Shown here: one piece after another, positions 6,646 to 11,650 of the stretch
Layout: every line of letters begins with the position of its first letter
Position numbering within the stretch: position 1 is the stretch's first letter
Assembly (NCBI GenBank): GCA_943353705.1
Contig: CALRAY010000012.1
Span: forward strand, 1-11,650
Reading direction: 5' to 3'
Length of the DNA: 11,650 nucleotides
Source of the DNA: Patescibacteria group bacterium UBA4664
GTDB lineage: Bacteria > Patescibacteriota > Saccharimonadia > CAILAD01 > BJGX01
Program-made: the position numbers and the translations under genes
The notes under the pieces: model-generated
What the model saw: the letters and a program-made list of their open reading frames with translations, nothing else
Databases searched by the model: none
Told to the model about the DNA's origin: nothing

Positions 6646-7110
6646 TTATTTTACTTTAGTAATTTTATAGGTGATTGTACCTGCTGGAATCACGATTTCG
6701 GCATGTTCTCCGACTTTTTTGCCCAATAGAGCCTTACCGATAGGAGACTCATCGGATATCTTGCCATTGTCTGGATTTGCCTCTGTGGAGCCAACGATAT
6801 GAAAAGTATGGTGATCATTTTCGATTTCAACATCTACAATAGAACCAAGCCCAATACTATCGGATGCTCCTGGCTCTATTATCTTAGCGTGCTTAAGAAT
6901 ATTCTCAACTTCTGATATTCTTCCTTCAATAAACAGCTGGCGAGCCTTAGCATCATCCCAGTCAGTGTTTTCGCTTAAATCCCCAAATTCCTTAGCCTCT
7001 TTGAGTGATGCGGCTACATCTTTGCGCTTATTTTCCTTCAAATCCTTTAGCTCAAGCTCGAGATCGGATAAGCCCTCTTGCGTTAAATAAAATTCATTTT
7101 GTTTGATCAT
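6646..7110 (-). CDS. greA: Transcription elongation factor GreA
   Basis: Rescues backtracked RNA polymerase by stimulating cleavage of the RNA 3' end through the secondary channel. At 154 residues it has normal length. The N-terminal coiled coil (about 8-75) carries the tip sequence EAKEFGDLSENTDWDDAK, with the acidic pair D44 and E47 that assists the polymerase metal ion. The C-terminal FKBP-like domain (about 80-154) includes the family's GSIVDVE (108-114), DESPIGKALLGKKVGE (119-134) and an IT-x-V-type end. The start is supported by AAGGA at 7123-7119, 8 nt before the ATG. It has its own promoter at 7239-7210 and a leader of about 90 nt, so it is likely transcribed separately from mrdA upstream. 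lysS lies 37 nt downstream. Confidence 0.97.
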   Translation of the reverse strand: MIKQNEFYLTQEGLSDLELELKDLKENKRKDVAASLKEAKEFGDLSENTDWDDAKARQLFIEGRISEVENILKHAKIIEPGASDSIGLGSIVDVEIENDHHTFHIVGSTEANPDNGKISDESPIGKALLGKKVGEHAEIVIPAGTITYKITKVK

Positions 7111-7203
7111 ATTAGTATTCCTTTCTTAAACGGACCCTCCTTTTAAAACAAAAAATCGCTCTAAAATGCGAGTTAGCAACTAGTTGAATTAGTAGTACGT
7201 TTG
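7111..7203 (-). promoter_or_regulatory. greA 5' leader with palindrome, weak hairpin plus T-run, and orphan GGAGGG
   Basis: This is the only sizeable leader before a housekeeping gene in the window. In transcript order it holds a perfect palindrome CAACTAGTTG (7186-7177); a weak stem TCGC-n8-GCGA (7171-7156) followed by T6-G-T4 (7155-7145), resembling a poor intrinsic terminator; a GGAGGG (7140-7135) too far from the ATG to serve greA directly; and the likely true Shine-Dalgarno AAGGA (7123-7119). The hairpin could end read-through from mrdA or attenuate greA. I recognise no known riboswitch class. Confidence 0.35.
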
Positions 7204-7209
7204 TTTTTA

Positions 7210-7239
7210 ATTCTATCAAAATAGCAGTATACATGTCAA
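7210..7239 (-). promoter_or_regulatory. Two-box promoter upstream of greA
   Basis: On the minus strand TTGACA (7239-7234) is followed after 18 nt by TAGAAT (7215-7210). The -35 box is perfect and the -10 box matches five of six. It begins just 4 nt after the mrdA stop codon (7246-7244), and a start near 7203 is expected. Confidence 0.6.
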
Positions 7240-7243
7240 TAAT

Positions 7244-9208
7244 CTAACGGTTCGAAAAGTACCATTTTAGCACTTCCCTAGTAGCAGGAGCAGCAAATTC
7301 TGAGCCCTCACCTGAGTTTTCTACCATTATAACGGTTGATATTCTGGGATTGTTAGCAGGGGCATACGAGCTAAACCAAGCATGAGGTCGGGTGCGAGGA
7401 TTTTTTCCATCAAATCCTTCCGACGAAGTTTCGGCCGTACCTGTCTTGCCAGCTACCTGGACTGGTACTTCATTTTTCATTGTGCAACAAGCAGTTCCTT
7501 GAGAAACGACACTCTCCATGCCTTGCTGTACCAGTCTTAAATTCTGTGCAGAAATAAAGTCTGCCTTAATAATATCAACCGGAGCGGCTCTGACCAAAGA
7601 CTTGTCAGCACTTACTGATCTCAGCAGGTGGGGTTTAACAATCTTTCCGCCATTGGCTATTGAACTTGTGGCGACTGCCATCTGAAGTGGGGTGGCCTTC
7701 AAATCCCCCTGCCCAATCGAAACATTATAGGTGTCCCCCACATACCACGCCTCGCCGGTTGATTTCTTCTTTTTTTCTGGGCTAGGCAAATATCCTGCGC
7801 TCTCTTCAATATCTAGGCCAGTTTTTTTACCAAACCCAAATTTGCTGTACCAGTCTAGCAGCCTGCGCTCACCAAGCCCCTGAAAACCCTTATAGCCTCC
7901 CCCGACTTGATAGAAATATATATCTGAACTTTGCTCAATGGCCCGCACCACATTGACATTACCAATACCCTCGGGCTTCCAGCCCTTGAAGGTATAAACA
8001 ACTGAGGGATCGTAAATATTCTGGACTTCTATTTTTCCATTATCAGAGATAGTGGTGGAGGATGTAACGACATTTTCCTGCAAAGCCGCAGCTGATATAA
8101 ATGGCTTAATTACTGAGCCGACTGGATAATTACCCGACGTAACTCTATTTAATAGTGGCTTGGCATCGTTATTTAATAATTTATTGTACTCATCTTGCTT
8201 GATGCCCTTTGCAAATAAGTTGGCGTCGTAGGTGGGGTAATTGACGGCTGCTAGCACTTCTCCAGTCTGTGGATCAAGCGCGATGCCGCTACCAGCCTTT
8301 GCACCAGACCTTTCTACTTGCGATTTAACTGCTCCATACATTTGCTTCTGCAACTCCCAGTCAATGCTCAGAGAAATGTTCTTGCCAGCAACTGGCTCTA
8401 CTCTAGCCAAAAACCTAACAGGCTTTCCGCTGGCATCAACCTCTATCTGCTCTCTCCCTGAGATGCCTTTAAGCTCGCTTTCGTAGCTCTTTTCTATTCC
8501 ACTCTTGCCTATCACATCGACAGGTCTATACTCGGGCTTTTCCTTCCATTCCTCTGCTGAAATACGCCCAATATAGCCTAAAAAATGGGCCAGCATATTT
8601 TCATCCAAATACTGCCTCTGCGGAGTAGTTTCTAGCAGTAGGCCAGGTAGTTCTCGAGATTTTTCCTCTAGCTGGAGTGATTTTTCTCTGTCTATATTAG
8701 ATTCAAGTAGAACTTCGGTCTGTTGAGATTTTTGGATTTTATTTAGTCGATCCCTCAGGTCGTCTGCGGGGACGTTTAGTATTGGAGAAATAGTTTCAGA
8801 TATTTTGTTGATGTCGTTTTGGGATTTTGGTAGCTGCAACGGTGATACAACCAGATCGTATTGAGCCACATTCCTAGCTAGCAATACCCCATTTCTATCA
8901 TAAATTGCACCTCTAGGAGCTGTTATATTTATGGTTCTTATTCTGTTATTGCTAGCCAGCAAAGCATTTTCCTTACCCTGAGCAACCTGCAATGAGAAGA
9001 GCTTCCAGCTTAATGTCAGCGAAGCTAACAAGGCAAAGACTACTATAAGCAAGTAAGTGTATTTGGGTATTTTAGCCTCACTAGCTAGCAAATCGCTCGA
9101 ACCAGAAAGTATGGCAGCACTCCAGTCCTCACTTTGGGATATCATCTGCTCTTTTTTATTCCTACTAAATTTTATTGGATTATTATAGAAATCTCCAAAA
9201 ATACTCAT
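7244..9208 (-). CDS. mrdA: Penicillin-binding protein 2, elongation-specific peptidoglycan transpeptidase
   Basis: Cross-links peptidoglycan during lateral wall growth in the Rod complex. The 654-residue protein has a cytoplasmic tail of about 48 residues, one membrane anchor (51-68, YLLIVVFALLASLTLSW), the PBP dimer domain starting with RTINITAPRGAIYDRNG (91-107), and a transpeptidase domain from about 300. The active-site motifs are present: the catalytic serine in SVIK (365-368), SSD (427-429, the SXD form usual in PBP2), and KTG (588-590). IGQGDLKATPLQMA (498-511) is a further family hallmark. A Cys-Cys pair (574-575) lies shortly before KTG. The start has only a weak SD (AAGG about 8 nt upstream) and lies 2 nt after the mreD stop, so translational coupling is likely. 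The operon position after mreBCD fits the assignment; rodA is not adjacent. Confidence 0.96.
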   Translation of the reverse strand: MSIFGDFYNNPIKFSRNKKEQMISQSEDWSAAILSGSSDLLASEAKIPKYTYLLIVVFALLASLTLSWKLFSLQVAQGKENALLASNNRIRTINITAPRGAIYDRNGVLLARNVAQYDLVVSPLQLPKSQNDINKISETISPILNVPADDLRDRLNKIQKSQQTEVLLESNIDREKSLQLEEKSRELPGLLLETTPQRQYLDENMLAHFLGYIGRISAEEWKEKPEYRPVDVIGKSGIEKSYESELKGISGREQIEVDASGKPVRFLARVEPVAGKNISLSIDWELQKQMYGAVKSQVERSGAKAGSGIALDPQTGEVLAAVNYPTYDANLFAKGIKQDEYNKLLNNDAKPLLNRVTSGNYPVGSVIKPFISAAALQENVVTSSTTISDNGKIEVQNIYDPSVVYTFKGWKPEGIGNVNVVRAIEQSSDIYFYQVGGGYKGFQGLGERRLLDWYSKFGFGKKTGLDIEESAGYLPSPEKKKKSTGEAWYVGDTYNVSIGQGDLKATPLQMAVATSSIANGGKIVKPHLLRSVSADKSLVRAAPVDIIKADFISAQNLRLVQQGMESVVSQGTACCTMKNEVPVQVAGKTGTAETSSEGFDGKNPRTRPHAWFSSYAPANNPRISTVIMVENSGEGSEFAAPATREVLKWYFSNR

Positions 9209-9210
9209 TG

Positions 9211-9711
9211 CTACCTTATCGCCTTTGTTATAGTTAAGCGCTTTATAAATTCGTCAGCTTGGTAAATTACCAGATACCATATTAAGCCTACGGCTACAGT
9301 ATATGTAACGTAGGTAGTAATAACCCTTGTGACACTCCAAAATGTCATTGAGCTAAATATTCCTGCACTGACCGCAAGAACCTGAGCTGCAGACATGAAA
9401 GCCAAAAATAGTAGTGGGCGCCACCAAGAATATTCCACCTCACCAAACTTTAGGAGGTATTTTGCCAATATACCAACAAGCAGGTAAAAGCCAATATAGA
9501 AGCCAAAGTCAGATGAGGAATATATATCACAAAACATCCCCGCTATTAGTGACATCCAGAGCAACTGCTCGGTTTTAGTGTATAGGCTAGCGACGATTAT
9601 AAATGCCAAGACAACATTTGGCACGATAACTTCAGCTTGCCAGCTTTGGAGCAAAAATAATTGCAAAATTAAGCTAAATATAAGGCCGATACTAAGCAAA
9701 AATGACTTCAT
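9211..9711 (-). CDS. mreD: Rod shape-determining membrane protein MreD
   Basis: Inner-membrane member of the MreBCD elongation machinery, thought to link MreC and the wall enzymes to MreB. The 166-residue protein is almost all hydrophobic and has about six membrane segments (roughly 3-22, 28-46, 50-64, 68-88, 97-120, 128-151), with GMFCDIYSS in the third to fourth region resembling the conserved G-x-x-x-D of MreD. Sequence identity within the family is low, so the call rests on topology, size and position between mreC and mrdA. Its ATG overlaps the mreC TGA stop (ATGA at 9711-9708), a classic sign of coupled translation; no strong SD is present. Confidence 0.9.
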   Translation of the reverse strand: MKSFLLSIGLIFSLILQLFLLQSWQAEVIVPNVVLAFIIVASLYTKTEQLLWMSLIAGMFCDIYSSSDFGFYIGFYLLVGILAKYLLKFGEVEYSWWRPLLFLAFMSAAQVLAVSAGIFSSMTFWSVTRVITTYVTYTVAVGLIWYLVIYQADEFIKRLTITKAIR

Positions 9712-10505
9712 TGTTTTAGCCCAATTACAACAAAAACTACCTCAATACTCGAAATATCTACCAGAGGCTTCAGCTGAGCGGATTGGAAAACAGCATTATC
9801 GCTCTTTGTGCTTGATTCGACTTCGCCGATGATGATACCTTTTGGTACAAGTCCAGATCCAGATGTGATAACAAATTCACCTCTTTTGATGGATTCTGCC
9901 TGCGTGATCTTTTCGAATAAATAACCCTGTCCGAGCTGCCCGCGCACTATGCCCTGGGCCCTGCCATCCTGCCCGAGCCCCCTTATACGAAAATCTGGGT
10001 CTGAGGATAAAAATACCGTCGAGCTGAAGTCCTCGACCTTATCGATAGTGCCTATCAGAACTCCAGACGATACTACTGCCATACCAGATTTTAGGCTGCT
10101 ATTCCTGCCCCGATCGATGGTGATATATTTGCGCAAGCTAGTTCCTTCGCTAGAGACTACTCTGGCAGCAGCTAAATCAAGCTTTAATTTTTCGTTAAAT
10201 TTTAATTGCGTTCTAAGCTCATCGTTTTCATTGGCCACTTCTTTAAGTGACGAGAGTTGATTTTTCAATGCCAAAATATCATTAGCTTGAGCTTTATTTT
10301 CTGAAGCCAGCTCTGTAGCTTTGGTTATGATTGAAAAATTATTATTTATGCCCCTGCCAATCTGCGAAAAAACCGAACCGACTGGATTTAAAATCTGGTC
10401 GTTTAGTACCCTGAATGGCCAAAAACCGCCGAACTGCTTAATTATAATTATAAGCAGAGCCACCGAACATATAACAGCTAAGGTCACTGACTGCTGACGT
10501 TTCAT
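9708..10505 (-). CDS. mreC: Rod shape-determining protein MreC
   Basis: Extracytoplasmic scaffold that binds PBP2 and helps activate wall synthesis. The 265-residue protein has an N-terminal membrane anchor (about 7-23, VTLAVICSVALLIIIIK), a coiled coil (about 62-108, ATELASENKAQANDILALKN and following), and a C-terminal pair of beta barrels with the family pattern ARVVSSEGTSLRKYITIDRG (114-133) and SGVLIGTIDKVEDFSS (147-162). The gene ends in TGA, which overlaps the mreD start. The start lies 3 nt after the mreB stop with no visible Shine-Dalgarno, so initiation probably depends on translation of mreB. Confidence 0.95.
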   Translation of the reverse strand: MKRQQSVTLAVICSVALLIIIIKQFGGFWPFRVLNDQILNPVGSVFSQIGRGINNNFSIITKATELASENKAQANDILALKNQLSSLKEVANENDELRTQLKFNEKLKLDLAAARVVSSEGTSLRKYITIDRGRNSSLKSGMAVVSSGVLIGTIDKVEDFSSTVFLSSDPDFRIRGLGQDGRAQGIVRGQLGQGYLFEKITQAESIKRGEFVITSGSGLVPKGIIIGEVESSTKSDNAVFQSAQLKPLVDISSIEVVFVVIGLKQ

Positions 10506-10508
10506 TGC

Positions 10509-11561
10509 TTAATAAGGGGCTTTCTCGTATTGGGTTGAAACCAACACGTCCTTTAAGGTGTCTAAATCTTCTAGCACCATGCCAGTTCCTCTAGCTACGG
10601 CAGTCAGTGGGTCCTCGGCAATATGGACTGGCATTTTAGTTTGCTGCTCTAATAGCAAGTCTAGTCCTCTTAATAGGGCTCCACCACCGGCCAAATATAT
10701 ACCTTTATCCATAATGTCCGCCAAAAGCTCTGGGGGAGTTTCTTCGATAGTGTATTTAACTGCATCGACAATCGATCTTACACTTTTGGACAGGGCTATC
10801 CTCACCTGGTTAGAGTTGATCATTAATTCCTTAGGAAGTCCTGTCACCATATCGCGCCCTCGAGCAGGAAATTCTAAAATCTTATTAAGCTTTACGGCCG
10901 AGCCAATATTAATTTTAATATTTTCAGCCGTGCGCTCACCGATAGTTAAATTAAATTCATCTTTACAGTAATTAATAATATCTTCGGTCAATTCATCGCC
11001 AGCTATTCGTATAGAACGCGAGGCTACAATACCACCAAGACTAATAACTGCCATTTCGCTTGTTCCACCGCCGATATCAACCACCATACTACCAGCCGAG
11101 TCATGGATTAGTAGCCCGCTACCAACTGCTGCTGCCATAGGTTCTTCTATCAGAAAAGCTTTTCGCGCGCCCGCATTGGTGGCAGCATCTTCAACGGCTC
11201 GTTTTTCAACTTCCGTCACACCCGAGGGTATTCCTATTACAACTCTGGGGCGAGGGAACAAAACAAAGCTTTCGCGATGAACTTTATCGATGAAATATCG
11301 AAGCATTTGTTCGGTTATTTCAAAATCACTAACAACCCCATCCACCAAAGGTCTGGTGGCTACGATATTGGCCGGTGTCTTACCTACCATTCGCTTGGCC
11401 TCGTCGCCAATCGCTAATATTTGCTTATTCTTTTTATTAATCGCCACTACTGAGGGCTCATTAATAACAATCCCCTTGCCACGCACGTATACCAAAGTAT
11501 TGGCCGTGCCAAGGTCAATACCAATATCATGCGAAAACTTACCTATTATGGCGTCAATCAT
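10509..11561 (-). CDS. mreB: Rod shape-determining protein MreB (bacterial actin)
   Basis: Forms ATP-dependent filaments on the inner face of the membrane that guide the Rod wall-synthesis complex. The 350-residue length is typical. Actin-fold nucleotide motifs are clear: phosphate 1 (GIDLGTANTLVY, 14-25), connect 1/phosphate 2 (MVVDIGGGTSEMAVIS, 159-174), and the adenosine motif (YLAGGGALLRGL, 289-300). IEEPMAAAVGSGL (138-150) and RIAGDELTEDI (185-195) are MreB signatures. The N-terminus before HDIGIDLGT is nine or ten residues and has no obvious amphipathic helix. No Shine-Dalgarno precedes the ATG; TGCTAAACT ends 7 nt upstream and may be an extended -10 for a leaderless start. First gene of the mreBCD-mrdA operon. 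Confidence 0.98.
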   Translation of the reverse strand: MIDAIIGKFSHDIGIDLGTANTLVYVRGKGIVINEPSVVAINKKNKQILAIGDEAKRMVGKTPANIVATRPLVDGVVSDFEITEQMLRYFIDKVHRESFVLFPRPRVVIGIPSGVTEVEKRAVEDAATNAGARKAFLIEEPMAAAVGSGLLIHDSAGSMVVDIGGGTSEMAVISLGGIVASRSIRIAGDELTEDIINYCKDEFNLTIGERTAENIKINIGSAVKLNKILEFPARGRDMVTGLPKELMINSNQVRIALSKSVRSIVDAVKYTIEETPPELLADIMDKGIYLAGGGALLRGLDLLLEQQTKMPVHIAEDPLTAVARGTGMVLEDLDTLKDVLVSTQYEKAPY

Positions 11562-11650
11562 AATCTATAGTTTAGCAATTAAAGGTGTTAGTTACCAGAG
11601 TTTGAGGCGTGATATATCAGAGATTGTGACTATTATTATTAGGCCCATTA
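11562..11650 (-). promoter_or_regulatory. mreB upstream region with possible extended -10 (TGC TAAACT)
   Basis: The last 89 bases hold no gene that I can see. The best promoter candidate is the extended -10 TGCTAAACT at 11577-11569, with the hexamer matching four of six and ending 7 nt before the mreB ATG. A perfect 10-base palindrome TGATATATCA lies at 11610-11619. No SD or convincing -35 box is present. The region may continue beyond the window edge. Confidence 0.35.

Noticed and set aside
7119..7179. Possible 17-codon TTG-started leader peptide before greA
   Set aside because: It has no Shine-Dalgarno before the TTG and no regulatory-peptide composition; likely chance.
9708..9711. Recoded UGA (glycine) as in Gracilibacteria/Absconditabacteria
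   Set aside because: mreC ends cleanly with TGA at the expected length and no gene has an internal in-frame TGA, so the standard code applies.
10558..10971. Long plus-strand open frame (137 codons) opposite mreB
   Set aside because: Antisense shadow of a conserved mreB coding region; no start signals and no recognisable protein features.

Overview
This 11,650-base window reads as a compact stretch of core genes from a small-genome bacterium of the Candidate Phyla Radiation (Patescibacteria), most likely Saccharibacteria (TM7) or a relative. The evidence is indirect. The lysyl-tRNA synthetase is of class I (archaeal type), which is common in CPR bacteria. The gene order is tight and AT-leaning. 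The housekeeping proteins are divergent but complete. The genetic code is standard: mreC ends with TGA and no gene has an internal TGA, so this is not one of the CPR lineages that read UGA as glycine (Gracilibacteria, Absconditabacteria). No phylogeny could be run, so the phylum is an inference.

All eleven genes lie on the minus strand and are therefore transcribed from right to left. Starting from the right edge: a cell-shape cluster mreB-mreC-mreD-mrdA (11561 down to 7244), with gaps of 3 nt, -4 nt and 2 nt, looks like one transcript. Next comes greA (7110-6646), with its own promoter and a leader of about 90 nt. Then come lysS (class I), serS, raiA/hpf and secA (6608-777), separated by only 12 to 37 nt. 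After secA comes a small basic protein with an AT-hook-like motif (754-323). After a 103-nt gap with a near-consensus promoter and a small palindrome, an unknown gene (219 to beyond position 1) runs off the left edge.

The genes fall into three jobs: building the rod-shaped cell wall (MreBCD scaffold plus PBP2 transpeptidase), decoding and transcription or ribosome upkeep (LysRS, SerRS, GreA, HPF), and protein export (SecA). No tRNA, rRNA, CRISPR array, insertion sequence or prophage gene was seen.

The most interesting pattern is in the start regions. secA, serS and lysS each have a perfect TATAAT hexamer ending 6 or 7 nt before the ATG and no Shine-Dalgarno sequence, and mreB has a weaker version of the same layout. 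This is the layout expected of leaderless mRNAs. Other genes on the same strand (raiA, greA, the AT-hook gene and the left-edge gene) carry clear Shine-Dalgarno sequences. The window thus appears to mix leaderless and SD-led starts among essential genes. The two poorly understood genes at the left end are the best candidates for new biology, but the sequence does not show a recognisable novel system.
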